NCBI GenBank assembly: GCA_030180135.1
Contig: CM058239.1
Span: 109,215,318 to 109,279,317, forward strand
Length of the DNA: 64,000 nt
Direction of reading: 5' to 3'
Source of the DNA: Orychophragmus violaceus
Taxonomy: Eukaryota > Streptophyta > Magnoliopsida > Brassicales > Brassicaceae
A program made the position numbers and the translations under genes. Every line of letters starts with the position of its first letter. Position 1 is the first letter of the stretch. The notes under the pieces are model-generated. The model saw nothing but the letters and a program-made list of their open reading frames with translations, made no database searches and was not told where the DNA came from. This document shows, one piece after another, positions 10,275-21,439 of this stretch.

Positions 10275-10787
10275 CTAAAGCTTGAAGATGACTCTTTGGT
10301 AATGGGGAATGTGTTTGAGCTGAAAGAGTGAAGAGGGCTTGGAAATCCCTGACTGTGATAGAGTTTTGACTGAGGCTGGGGCACGAAACATCGGATCAGT
10401 CCGAAACGGTCGAGCGCTAACTCCTTGAACCGGTCTGTCCGTGGGAGCAGGAGTAAAAGGAGCTTGAAGAATGGAGCGAAACAGAGGAGATGTTTCGTCT
10501 GCCTGATTCAGAAAATGATACTGACTTTGTGGAGCAGAAACATTAGCAGCAGGAAATTTGTCTTCGTCAAAAAGAACATGACGAGAGATTATGATCTTTT
10601 TCGATTTCAGATCCATACACCTATAACCTCTATGCTGAGATGGATATCCTAAAAAGAGGCAAGGTGTTGATCGAGGGGAAAGCTTAGACAGATTTGAGTG
10701 ATTGATGTTAAGCTTAAAATTAGATTGGAGCATACCTGCATTCGAAGTCATGTGTGCTGAAGCACCATAATCCATGTACCAGTCCAT
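10275..10787 (-). pseudogene. Copia-A protease remnant fused to the integrase C-terminal end
   Basis: Starts with a retropepsin box WYMDYGASAHMTS, in which the usual Asp-Thr/Ser-Gly reads Asp-Tyr-Gly. About 30 residues later it jumps to STPCLFLGYPSQHRGYRC and ISRHVLFDE, the region after the integrase core. The zinc-binding and catalytic integrase domains are therefore deleted, with the junction near 10690. No active protease or integrase can be made. Confidence 0.8.
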
Positions 10788-11791
10788 GACTGAGGGATAA
10801 ACAAGGCCGTCTGTTGTGTAGGCTTGTTGTGATTGCGGAAACTCGATGAGATGTGCTTGTTGTGGTGTCGCAGGTGAGGCCTGTTGTGCCGCAAAACTAG
10901 GCTGCTGAGATTGAGCCCATCCGCCGTAAACCGGTGGCGTCCAGTATTGCTGTGGTGCAGGCCAATAAGGTTGTGGACCCCAACTAGTACGGTAGTTGTT
11001 GTAGAATAAATTGTTGCGAACTCGACCACGGTTTTGGGACCTCCGGTTACCTCTGTTGATACCATAACGTTGATGTCCCTAATCACGTTGCGGAGAAGCA
11101 GTTGGCTGAACAGAGGCAGCGAGAGTTGTGGTTGATGATGAGTTATCACTGTTGCTCGTAGTTGCACGTGTGCTCTTTTTGAAACGAGTTTCCTCCCACT
11201 CCAGCATTGACTTAGCTGAATCAAAACTCGGAAAAGGTTCCTTGTGTTTGATAACATTGATAATTTTATCAAACTTTGCATTAAGGCCATTGATGATGTA
11301 CATCACCAGAGTTCTTTCGGATAAAGGAGCACCGACATTTGCAAGGTGATCGGAGATTGATTTCATTTGCTGACAGTATTCTTGAATCGTCAGATCACCG
11401 AGCTCAAGCGTTCGCAGTTCATTATCCAGTTGAATCGCTCGCACTTCCTTGTTGTTGAGGAATTGATTTTTGACTCTAAGCCAAAGATCGCGAGTTGTCC
11501 CCCTGCTTTGAGTGCAGATTTGAAGAGAGGCTGAGCCATCGTACCGTAGAGCCATAGCTTAACTAATCCGTCCCGTTTGTGCCAGGCGGTATCATTTGCT
11601 CCGGTTGGAACCACCGTGCCATCAAGATGTCCTGAGACATCGAACGCCATACATTGGGTGAGCAAAAGCTCTCTCAATGCGTCATAATTATGATCGTCAA
11701 GGTCAAGTATGACTGGAATGTGATGCTTGATGTTGGTTACACCAAAGCATCGCTCATGATTCACAGACGCCATTGACGAGTAGCAAGACAA
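10788..11791 (-). pseudogene. Copia-A gag remnant
   Basis: Copia-type Gag (UBN2 family). The first part reads LDLDDHNYDALRELLLTQC and LWLYGTMAQPLFKSALKAGG. After a frame change in the G-rich run near 11500 come TTRDLWLRVKNQF, IQLDNELRTLELGDLTIQEYC and LSERTLVMYIINGL. A stop at about 11078 separates the tail, which is Gln/Pro/Tyr-rich and leads into the protease. I see no convincing zinc knuckle. The start is around ATG 11773-11791, just downstream of the primer site. Confidence 0.8.
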
Positions 11792-11859
11792 AGGTCAAAG
11801 GAAGAAGAAGAAGAAGAAGAGAAAAGAAGCGAAAGAGAGGAATCGGATCAAGAGCTAGA

Positions 11860-11871
11860 GCTCTGATACCA
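11860..11871 (-). other. Copia-A primer-binding site, initiator tRNA-Met
   Basis: On the minus strand TGGTATCAGAGC, the standard copia primer site. It directly follows the LTR end CTTTCA. Confidence 0.85.
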
Positions 11872-12036
11872 TGAAAGTTAATGTAAATTCCTTGATTTGA
11901 TATGAATGATTTACAGAGTTTAAATAACCATCGATCATCACAAGAGATGAGGATGAGATCACACAAAAGTAGGACTGTTACAAACTATAAACAGATACTC
12001 TAAAATATCGGTAACAGGATTTTGAATAATTTTATC

Positions 12037-12037
<1 letters not shown>
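11872..12037 (-). repeat. Copia-A 5' LTR (short)
   Basis: 166 bp on the minus strand, from TGATAAAATT to ACTTTCA, with a TATA-like TTATTTAAAC. The inner end is fixed by the primer site. The outer end is inferred from TG/CA and cannot be checked, because the partner LTR lies outside the window. Confidence 0.5.

Positions 12038-12039
<2 letters not shown>

Positions 12040-12081
<42 letters not shown>
12040..12081. repeat. (TA)n microsatellite
   Basis: About 20 uninterrupted TA units next to the Copia-A LTR. Confidence 0.95.
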
Positions 12082-12084
<3 letters not shown>

Positions 12085-12722
12085 TTTTGTGTATTTTCTA
12101 TCACATTCTTTAATGAAGCAAGGAAAACACCAACAACATATATAGAAACGTAAATAAATAAATAACAGTTTCACCATTCGTCTTTCACTTTCCTATATAA
12201 ACACTAATTAGAGATCTCATTTTCCTAAAAATGAGTTATCGATAGAATACATTTATTTTTTTAAATATTAAAATTTTCTATTTACCATTGTAAATTCCGC
12301 CACAAAGGCACAAACTCTAATTATGTGAAAGACCATCATATTCATATTTCTCTGCAAAAATGGCTTAGCCACCTCTAGTTGATCTAGAGGGTTTCACTTT
12401 CCTTTCTTACTTCTCCTCCACGGTTGTGTGAGACAATATTTCCCGGTCATTTGGTTACGGTATTTTCAAAAAAGGCAATTGCCTTGATCGTGATTATTCA
12501 CATTCCAATTATATTTGCTTCCCTCTTTCCTATTCTGCAATATCTTTCCATCCTTTCCCATCGTGATCACCAAGTTTTGATTGAAAATGGTAAGACCAGA
12601 ATCAAAAAAATAATTACATCCCCAAAACCTCGTCTTTCTCTGAACTCAATCCTAGTGCAAAAGAAGGCTGTGACCCTATTCTCCGGTGTACACGGTTTTG
12701 TGCATCGCAAGTTCTTCCGACC
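12082..12722 (+). other. AT-rich flank and probable LINE 5' untranslated region
   Basis: 12082-12300 shows nothing recognisable. From about 12420 the sequence leads without a break into the LINE ORF1 and is probably its 5' leader. I could not find the LINE 5' end or a target duplication. Confidence 0.45.
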
Positions 12723-14069
12723 ATGGTGGAGAACCTCCATAATGCTCTACGGTCGATGACAGTCATTGATGACGATCCCATCATGTTACCAGACAGCCCT
12801 CAATTTCGAGTGGTGGATGAAAACGCGAATAGCTTGTTGGGAAGACTCCTCAACCCTGATTGCCAAGAAATGGCCCGAATGATTGAGTATATGCCTTCGG
12901 CATGGCGAGTCTATGATCGGGTTAGAGGCATAGCGCTTTCACGGGACAGATTTCAATTTTTTTTTCAAAGAGAGGAAGACGTTGATACAGTGCTCAAAGA
13001 CCATCCGTGGTCGTACATCCATTGGTCGATGGTTCTTGAAAGGTGGTCTCCCACACTACGAAAGGACTTTCTAACAACGATGGAACTCTGGGTAAGGATC
13101 CGGCATATACCGATCAATCACTTTACTATCGAGACGATGAACACCCTTGCCTCTCAAGGTATCACAAGTTAAAGACTACATCAGGGCTCGTGTGACTTTC
13201 AGCGTCGAAAACCCAGCTATCGCAGCCAAGAAGCTCATCATGCCCACTTGGGAAGTGGTAATCATCGAGTACGAATACGAAAAAATTCATAAACGCTGTT
13301 TCCACTGTCAAAGATTGACACATGAAAAGCTTGTTTGCCCGTGGCTGAAGAAGGGCAAAAAAAGTAACAAAATGGATTCAGAATCCAAGCCCCCAATGAT
13401 CACTGCTGGAGAATCTCCCAAGGATCAAGTACAACCAACAAAGACACTGGAAGCACCTCCAGGATTCCGTCCTATGTTCCCCGAGCTCTCTAAAGAGGAT
13501 CAGAAACAAGCAATACTGTATGTCTAGCATGCCAACGAAATAGAGAGAAGGGCAAGAATACTGCCTGTGCAGCAATCAATCGATGAAGCCAAAGCTAACC
13601 TATCAATCAACCTCCTGCAATCACCAATGATCTGGACAAAGACAAAGGCCATGTGTTTGATTACAACACAATGCCGAGACGATTACAATGGCCGGTAAAC
13701 AATGTTAATCAGGCAGTCTCAGGCCCTGTTGCAACGGGCTACTTGGAGTCTAACTCTCCAACAGCCAGCTCTGCTTCTTCCTTCCAAGCACTTGAGTCTA
13801 CAGGTTTCAGAATGGGTGCTGTAGAGCCACCTTCTGCCGGCGCTCTGAATCAGGGAAAGAAAAGCAGGAAGAGGCCTCCTTCGTGGAGGCGTAAGATAAG
13901 ATCATCCTTTGCTGGTGCTACTTCTGTCAAAAACGTAGAGGACTTTCTGGTTTCAGAACAATCATCGAAGCGAAAAGCTGCTGATCCACAGCCTTCCTCG
14001 AACTCTAAGGGATCAAAAAAACAAACCCATACGGTGGCTTCCGATTTGAAGCCGCTGCAATCCCAATGA
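12723..14069 (+). pseudogene. LINE ORF1 (DUF4283 and zinc-knuckle nucleic-acid-binding protein)
   Basis: First ORF of a plant L1-type LINE, which would coat the element RNA. The N-terminal part is DUF4283-like (LLGRLLNPDCQEM, WRVYDRVRGIALSRDRFQF, HPWSYIHWSMVLERW). A frame change near 13150 leads to a knuckle CFHCQRLTHEKLVCP (C-X2-C-X4-H-X4-C). A TAG at 13525-13527 is an in-frame premature stop, since related sequence continues beyond it. A further shift near 13640 leads to a Ser- and Lys-rich tail ending at 14069. The start ATG 12723 fits the usual position before the DUF4283 core. At least three lesions make it a pseudogene. The tail stop overlaps the ORF2 start. Confidence 0.8.
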
Positions 14070-15291
14070 ATGTAATGAGCTGGAACTGTCAAGGAGCTGG
14101 AAGCACCGAGACCGTTCAACACATACGGGAGATGCGTAAAATTTTTTTTTTTCCGGATGTAATGTTCCTTATTGAAACAAAGCAAAATTTCAGTTATATG
14201 CAAAAGTTACAAGAAAGTCTTGGATATGATGAGTTAGTGACAGTAGAACCTGAAGGGTTAAGTGGCGGGTTAACTGTTATGTGGAAGAAGAGCTATGAGG
14301 TTGTAGTAGTTTCGAAAAACAAAAGAGTTATCGATTTAAAAGTGAAGTTGGGAAGTATGTTCTTCTTCATCTTGTGTGTGTGTGGGGACCCCGTCAGGGA
14401 AAGGCGACAACAAGTATGGGATCAACTCATTCAGATTGATCTTAGAAGGAATGAGCCTTGGATGCTCATAGGAGATTTCAATGAATACACTACTAAGAGT
14501 GGCTATCGGCTTCTGGAATCTGTCCGAGGGGGTCAACACTCGGTAGCTCCTGCACTACAACCTATGGAAAAAAAAACTATGGCGTAATATCTGGAAAAAA
14601 GACGCTGCCCAAAATACGTCATTTCTTATGGAAAGCCCTGTCCGGAGCTCTAGCAGTCAGAGGAATACTAAGAACTCAGGGTATACAAGTTGATCCAACA
14701 TGCCCTCGTTGCAGTGATGCTACGGAGACAATTAATCACCTTCTCTTCACCTGCCCTTTCGCCGCTGAAGTCTGGAACCAAACCATCATTCGCAGCCGAC
14801 CTGTAGGTTTCAATAGCTCCTCTGTTTTCTTAAACTTGCATTACTTATTTGCGTGTATGAAGAACCAGACACTGGATGAGAGTAAAAGACGAGCAGTCCC
14901 CTGGGTATTATGGCACCTATGGAAGGAAAGGAACGAGTTGATCTTTGAAAAAAGTGCGCTTAATCTGGAAGCGATCCTAGAGATAGCCCAAGAAGAGGCA
15001 GATATATGGCACAAGGTTAACCACGGCGAGCCCATCGAGCACTCGAAATCATCCTCAGCTTCACAACCACTCTTGTGGAAACCACCGGAAGCTGGTATTC
15101 TGAAATGAAACATAGCCGCAGACTGGTCAAGCAGAAGTAACAACGGAGAAAATTCTTGGATCTTGCGAGACCACCAAGGCAAATTCGTCTGTCATGGTCG
15201 CCGATCCTTTGCACAATTACTTTCTGCCCAAGAAAGTGAATTGTTAGACTTCGCCTGGGCTGTTGAGAGTACTATGAACCTACGACATCAA
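14066..15291 (+). pseudogene. LINE ORF2: endonuclease, then zf-RVT and RNase H fragments (RT deleted)
   Basis: Starts at 14066 in an ATGA overlap with the ORF1 stop. The apurinic-type endonuclease is recognisable (MSWNCQGAG, FLIETKQ, LSGGLTVMWK, WMLIGDFNE) but is cut short near 14480. The sequence then jumps past the entire reverse transcriptase to YTTKSGYRLL and a zf-RVT domain (KIRHFLWKALSGAL, CPRCSDATETINHLLFTCPFAAEVW), with frame slips in the A-runs at 14567-14600. A copia-like RNase H tail (WVLWHLWKERNELIF, ESELLDFAWAVESTMN) is split by Copia-B at 15291 and resumes at 30166. It cannot retrotranspose itself. Confidence 0.82.
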
Positions 15292-16009
15292 TGAAGGAAT
15301 TTCTAGCAGATCCTAATCATATTAGGCAACCCTGGTCTGAATTCCAAGCCTAGGATCTAGGGTTCATATAATTGAATCAATGGGATCTCAGAATTACCTA
15401 GTGATTAGCAGCGGAAGATTTGCAGATAATCGAGATCTTAAAGCGCCTCAAGTGCTGCGCCTCTACTGGTATCCACACGCACACAAACTGGATCGGATCG
15501 GGATGCTAGTGCCGTTGAGATCAAATCTCAAATTTACAACGAACAATTCGTCTCTCTAGGGTTTTGGTTTAAGCGGCTGTGTGTGTTCTCGCTTGCAATA
15601 ATCACACGCATAATATACATATATATATCCACTCGTTAACCTAACATTTAGGATAAAGAAGTGGGCTGAGCCCAATTAATTAATTGAAGCTTTGCACACA
15701 CGTTTATTACACATCCATTAATCACTTTAGTGGCACATGCATAAACGTGTAACACATATATATATAATATTATATATATCACATATATATAATATATTAA
15801 ATATAAAACCCCAATAAATTTATGATCCAATTTGCTTAGGTGTGTGACCCTGTAGGATCATATAATACTAGCAATGAGTTCTAAACTCATTGATCATAAG
15901 TGGCTTCTAGCAAAGCATTATGACTGCCTAGTGTCATATGATTGTCTCATCTCGACAATACGACTTTCACTTAAGAGCAAGCACAATAGATTTCAGGACA
16001 TTCCCAACA
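15292..16009 (-). repeat. Copia-B 3' LTR
   Basis: 718 bp. On the plus strand it runs from TGAAGGAATTTC to TTCCCAACA. It lacks the long TA run of its partner. Confidence 0.93.
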
Positions 16010-16803
16010 ATCTCCCACTTGTACTGGAATCATCTATTCCCATAATCCCTTCGTCACTATATCTCGATCTGGCATAAGGCAAGATCTGTGTCATCCTTAT
16101 TAAGCCAAAATCATGTTCATCGAACTCCGATTTATACTGACAAGACAAACGACTGACAATCACCTCGTTTGAGTGTGGCCACACATTTCTCAGTATCAAA
16201 TCTTCGATGGGCCCTGAGATATTTATATCCTGTTATATAGGAGGGACAAATCCCATCTTGTTCCATCCATGTCTCTTCACACGCTTCATGATACGCCCAA
16301 TCAATGCCTTTATAATCACCAGTTACGGCTGACGTTTGACAAGGTTAAAGCGGACCAATTCACATGTAAGAAAACATGATGAACTCAGGTCTAAGGACTA
16401 TACTCTATAGTCGTAATGAAAACTTTCATGACACTTATATAACTATCCCGTAGAGTTCTCATCAATGGGTCATGTCCGATCATGTGTTCTCCAACACATA
16501 TCTATGTGATTGACTTTAATACTCTTATTAATGACTCCATGAAACTTAGTCATCAGTCACCTCACATACTAGTCTCACGCGGTTGTTAATGTCCCACTTT
16601 AACAACCTCGACCAGGGACCAACATAATTTATGTCATTTATTATCTAGAGGGTTTCATTATCAAGTCACATACTTGATGACCTATAAAATGTCATAAATT
16701 ACTTTGGAACTATTATTTAATAACCATTATTAAATAATACATATGTCAGATTTCAATAACATAATCAAATTATGTTTGTACGAACATCATATCATAACTA
16801 AAA
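16010..16803 (-). other. Copia-B polypurine tract and 3' noncoding region
   Basis: The tract next to the LTR reads AAGTGGGAGATT on the minus strand (16010-16021). Beyond it lies nearly 800 bp of noncoding sequence that is clearly shared with Copia-C (20589-21439) and Copia-D (32102-32918). Conserved blocks include CTAAGGACTATACTCTATAG. Confidence 0.7.
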
Positions 16804-17560
16804 TTAATAACAATGACTCCCACTAAAATTAAGATCACATCTTAAGACATCTAATGCCTTTAGCAGTAGCCTGACCCTCATTCGCCCTTGCTCAGCGTGT
16901 GTCGAAAGACGCTGTGTCTTGCTAAGAGTAATACCAAGAGTCATTTGCACGAAGCCCTTCTTGGAATCCTGCATATTGGACATGTGCAAGGCCTTATCAC
17001 TATAAGTATCTTGACACAATCCAATTAGCTTATCCAATCTATCTCTATAGATTCTTATTCCAAGAATGTATATGGTTTCTCCCATAATTTTATCGAAAAA
17101 CAAATTTCGAGTCAAGTCTTAACAGACTGAAACAATGGAACTTCATTTCCGAGAAGTAGTATGTTATCAACATACAATACCAGAAATGCAACTGCGCTCC
17201 CACTAGTCATCTTGTAAACATACGGTTCCTCTTTGTTCTTGACGAAGTCAAACCTTTTGACTGCTTCATCAAAACAAAGATTCCAACTCCGAGATGCTTG
17301 CGTCAGTCCATAAATGGACCGATGAAGCTTGCATATCTTCCTAGCTTCATTAGGATCAATGAAAATTTCAGGTTGTGTCAGGTACACATCCTTTTCAGAA
17401 TTCCATTAAGGAAAACTGTTTTCACATCCATCTGCCAGATCTCATAACTATTATGAGTGGCGGTTGCTAGGAGAATCCGGATGGACATAAGCATGGTGTC
17501 TGGGATTAGGTTTCTTCACAGTCAATACCATGAATTTACTTGAAACCTTTTTCCACCAAC
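16804..17560 (-). pseudogene. Copia-B reverse transcriptase remnant, RNase H deleted
   Basis: Minus-strand RT pieces in two frames. 17112-17387 reads KICKLHRSIYGLTQASRSWNL and FLVLYVDNILLLGN, with Asn in place of the second catalytic Asp. 16804-17115 reads ILGIRIYRDR and DSKKGFVQM. After HAEQGRMR the sequence jumps straight to the last residues of pol, so the RNase H domain and the end of RT are missing. The part above 17400 is more degraded. Catalytically dead on two counts. Confidence 0.82.
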
Positions 17561-17869
17561 CTTGCTTTGTACATTTGAATACTACTATCCATGTCAACTT
17601 TTCTTCTTGAAAATCCATTTACTCACAATGGTTTCTACACCATCGGGTAAATCAACCCAAGTCATACTTGGTTCTGTGACATGGATCTCATTTCGGATTC
17701 AGCGGCTTTCAGCCATTTTCGGAGTCAAGGCCCATCATTGCTTCTTCAAAATTCGCAGGCCCGTCACTTTCAATGATCAGTAGATCACGGCAATTGGTTA
17801 CGAGAAATCCATATTTCTCGGGTTCGTGACGGATCCTTTCGGATCTGCGAGCTTCAGTTTTCTGTAAAA

Positions 17870-18060
17870 GTCGCGCACACATATCTCATATGTATACTTT
17901 TACCACGACCTAATTAACCAAGATTTAAACCGTAGTTAATTAAGTCATAAACCAAAATCAATATTTGGTTCGCGATCTGTGTCGATCGATGCAACTTTTG
18001 TGTCGATCGACACTTCTTCAGAAACTCGCCATTTAAATGTATATCGAATATACATTCACC
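17870..18060 (-). repeat. Extra segment in Copia-B pol carrying a CGATCG module pair
   Basis: Copia-C and Copia-D continue directly from the VVPEV/TEV region into RRSGRIRHEPERY. Copia-B instead has nearly 190 bp of leader-like sequence here, including a module pair at 17981-18014 (cores 21 bp apart) and an AT-rich inverted repeat near 18035-18055. Confidence 0.6.
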
Positions 18061-18483
18061 AGATCCTTTATAAACTCTAGGCACCACAGGTGCAGGTTCT
18101 ACAACTCTTTGTAGATCCAACTGCTGCTTTTCCTCATCAGGTTGAGCAGTCTCCTGTGATTTTCGAATTTCTTCGAGTTGTACTTTTACTCCCACTGTTC
18201 TTCTTGGAAAGAAAGTCTTTCTCAAGAAAACATAGTTCCGAGCAACAAACAATTTGTTCTCGAACTGGTTGTAAAAGTAATATGCCTTGGTTTTGTTAGG
18301 ACAACCAATGAAGTAGCACTTATCAGACTTGGGTGTGAGCTTATCAGAGATTAAACGTTTTATATAAGTCTCGCAACTCCAAATCTCCATGATGGATAAA
18401 TCAGAAACATTTACATTCCACATCTCATGTGGTATCTCTGTATCTGATTTTGATGGAACTCTATTTAAAGTAAACTCAGACAT
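17914..18483 (-). pseudogene. Copia-B integrase C-terminal remnant
   Basis: A frame of 189 codons. The first two-thirds match the region after the copia integrase core: FTLNRVPSKS, ETYIKRLISDKLTPKSDKCYFIG, KAYYFYNQFENKLFVAR, then an acidic Gln/Glu linker. The last third is read-through of the extra module-carrying segment at about 17870-18060, not conserved protein. Equivalent residues in intact Copia-C are about 638-770. Confidence 0.75.
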
Positions 18484-19520
18484 TTCTAGAGCGTATTCTT
18501 AGAAGGATAATGGAAGATCTAAGTGACTCATCATTAATCGAACTATATCTAATAAAGTCCGATACAGGAGGAGTGAATTGTGAAACACTTTCACAATCTA
18601 TCAGATAATCACTAAATTCTTGACCTAAGTATTCACCTACATGATCTCGTCGTAGAGGTTTAATACCTTTGCCAAATTGATTATGTACTTCATTTTAGAA
18701 CTCTTTGAACTTTTTCAAAGATTCTGACTTATGCCTTATAAATAAGGCATAACCGTACCTTCTGAAAATATCAGTAAAGGTAATGAAGTACTGAAATTTT
18801 CCTCTAGCACTAGTGCTCATTGGTCCATATACATCCGTATGTATAAAGCCCAATAAGCCTTTGGCCCTTTCATTTTATCCGTTCGTTCGCAACCTGTATC
18901 GATCGTTGCATACATGCATCGATCGACACTACCTTTGTTTAAAGGGGCCTCTGTCGTTTTCCAATAAACAAGATTCACTTTACTCATTTTGATTCATGAT
19001 CAGATGAGCCCAAAAGCCCATCACTATGGAGCTTCTGAATCTGTTTCTCATTTATGTGGCTCAAAATGACAATGCCAGAGAAAGAGTTTGATTCGTATCT
19101 TTTGACTTGAATCTCTTGGTACTAATGTTGTAGTTATGCACATTCTGGTTTAGAACATAAAGTCCATTCTCTAATGGATTGCTACTATAAAATATATCAC
19201 TGTAATCAAATGAATAACACTTATTCTTGATTTGAGAGCTGATATCCTTCCATATCCAAACAAGGATTAGAAATAATTTGTCTGCTCATAGCAGTTACAT
19301 AGTAGCAGTTTTAAGTTCAAAACATGCCATAAAAGGAAAAACAAATGAAATACTCCTACGGTTAATGCAGCAACTCTTGCTCCATTCCCACTCATAGGTC
19401 CACTTGTCCTTTCTCCATAGTCCTACTTTTGCTCAGGCCCTGCATATTTTCACAAAATATGAGTACCACACCTGGTATCAAATACCCAATAAGTAGGGCT
19501 ATAAGAAGTAACATTTACTT
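18484..19520 (-). pseudogene. Copia-B protease and integrase core, degraded
   Basis: No long frame survives, but nucleotide similarity to the Copia-C integrase and protease region is clear along the stretch, for example CTCATTGGTCCATATACATC against the homologous block near 23880 and the protease surroundings near 19440-19480. An extra ~60-bp segment with a module pair interrupts it at about 18874-18933. Confidence 0.65.
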
Positions 19521-19915
19521 CTATAACATAATACCTGAAGAAGAAGTCTCGTACGTCTTCTTCAGCTTCTCATAATCTTCCAAGAATTTATTGCAGTTTC
19601 TTTTCAAATGCCCATAACCATTACAATAACGGCACTTAACATCTTCAGAAGGACTGGTTTTAACCTTAGGAGCATGGCCAGACTTGCCTGGATTCACAAT
19701 CGAGCTCGTCTTGCCATCACCTTTGTTCTTACCAAGTTTCTTAAACTTTTTACCCTTTTGTACCATAAGGACATCTGGGGTGTCCTTCTTGATGTTAGGT
19801 TCAGCAGTCTTAAGCATCCCATGCAATTTAGTCAACGTCTTCGTCAAGTTGTTCATGTTATAGTTCATAACAAATTGATCATAGCTTGACGGCAGTAACT
19901 GCAGAATGATGTCAG
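19521..19915 (-). pseudogene. Copia-B gag C-terminal half
   Basis: Reads LLPSSYDQFVMNYNMNN, LHGMLKTAEPN, VLMVQKGKKFKK and a zinc knuckle CRYCNGYGHLKRNC (C-X2-C-X4-H-X4-C), then KFLEDYEKLKKTYETSSSGI. The N-terminal half is at 27744-28227, across Copia-C. The junction SQELATD / IILQLLPSSYDQF is in frame once one copy of the GTCAG duplication is discounted. Confidence 0.85.
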
Positions 19916-20588
19916 TGAAGGATTGTTTAGTTGATCCTGATTCAATTCTTAGATTCATATCAACCTAAACATGCGATCTAGGTTCTTCTCAGAATAGAAA
20001 CAAATGATGATCTCACCTTATACCTGTTTGCAGCGGAAAGAGATGGTATGTTTGAGATCAGAGAAACACCGAGGGATGAATCCTCCAAAGGTTCACACAC
20101 GCGATCACAGAAAACGGCTGTTAGACCACTAGGGGAACTCGGCGCAGAGAGAGAGAGTTTTCGGCTGGAGTGTTAGGGTTTTTTTGCTCAGAAACTCGAG
20201 TTTTACCTTATAAAACTTGTCTGATTCCGTTTGGGCCATTTGGCCCAAACACCAATTAACTAGACGGCATTCGCGCACTGTGTCGACCGATACCCCTTGT
20301 GTATCGATCGACACACAGTGCCTAAACCGTTTTATTCTCTCTAAGTACAGTAAATGCCTAGCACTTTTACCGTACTTCTGCTAAACCGTTCCTACACATT
20401 TTCCTGTTAGCTTAGGCGTGTGACCCATATGGGATCATATAATAAAGGCAATAAGTCCAAGACTTATAGATCATGAGCGGACTCTAGCAAGCCATCATGA
20501 CCCCCAGTATTATATGACTTATGTCTGATCATTGACATACTCTTACTTTCTAGAGACAGTACCGAGATTACTGGACACAATTCCAACA
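19916..20588 (-). repeat. Copia-C 3' LTR
   Basis: 673 bp. On the plus strand it runs TGAAGGATTGTTTAG to AATTCCAACA. A CGATCG module pair is at 20279-20317 (cores 21 bp apart). Confidence 0.96.
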
Positions 20589-21439
20589 ATCTCCCACTTG
20601 TACTGGAATCTCTGTATTCATAATCCTTTTGTCACAATATCTCGATTAGTCATAAGGCAAGATTGGTGTCATCCTTATAAAACCTAATCTTGTTCATCGG
20701 ACTCTGATTTGATACTGACAATCCAAACGACTCGGGACAGTCCGTTTGAGCATGGCCATGCATTTTCCAGTATTCAAATCTCCGATTGGCCTAGAGATAT
20801 TCACTCCATTTATATTGGAGGGACAAATTCCGTCTTGTTCCATCACTGTAAACTATTCATTTCATAATGTACCCAAACAAGGTCCTTATAACTATCGCAG
20901 AACGATAGCGTTAGACAATGATCAAAGTGCATCAGTCCATGTGCAGTCACATGCATGCGAACTCAGGTCTAAGGACTATACTCTATAGTCGTAGTAAGAA
21001 TCTCTTATGACACAGATATAAATATCCTGAAGAGTTCTTATAAGCGGGTCTTGTCCGGTCGTATGTTCCCAAACATACACCTATGTACTGACTTTGATGC
21101 CGCGCATCTATGACACACTGAGACTTTGTCATAAGTCACGTACCAATCCAGTCTCACACGGTTGTTGGTGTTCCAATTTCAACAACCTTCGACTAGGGAC
21201 GTGATGATATAAACATCTATCAAATATAGGGTCTCATGATCAAGCTAAATGACTTCGATGACTCAAGATCAAGTCATTTACTTCGATGACCTATAAAATG
21301 GTTCATATCACTTTGGAACGATTATTTCATCACAGTTAAAATAATCTTGAAATAATAATTTCATTAAACATAAGAATGTTTTACAAGAACATATCAAATA
21401 ACTAAATAAAAGCCCTCAAAGCTCCCACTCAAATTTAGA
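20589..21439 (-). other. Copia-C polypurine tract and 3' noncoding region
   Basis: The tract AAGTGGGAGATT (minus strand) is at 20589-20600. The remaining 840 bp between the pol stop and the LTR carry no frame. They share blocks with the equivalent parts of Copia-B and Copia-D. Confidence 0.75.

Noticed and set aside
13378..13575. Minus-strand frame antisense to LINE ORF1
   Set aside because: Overlaps the better-supported zinc-knuckle region on the plus strand.
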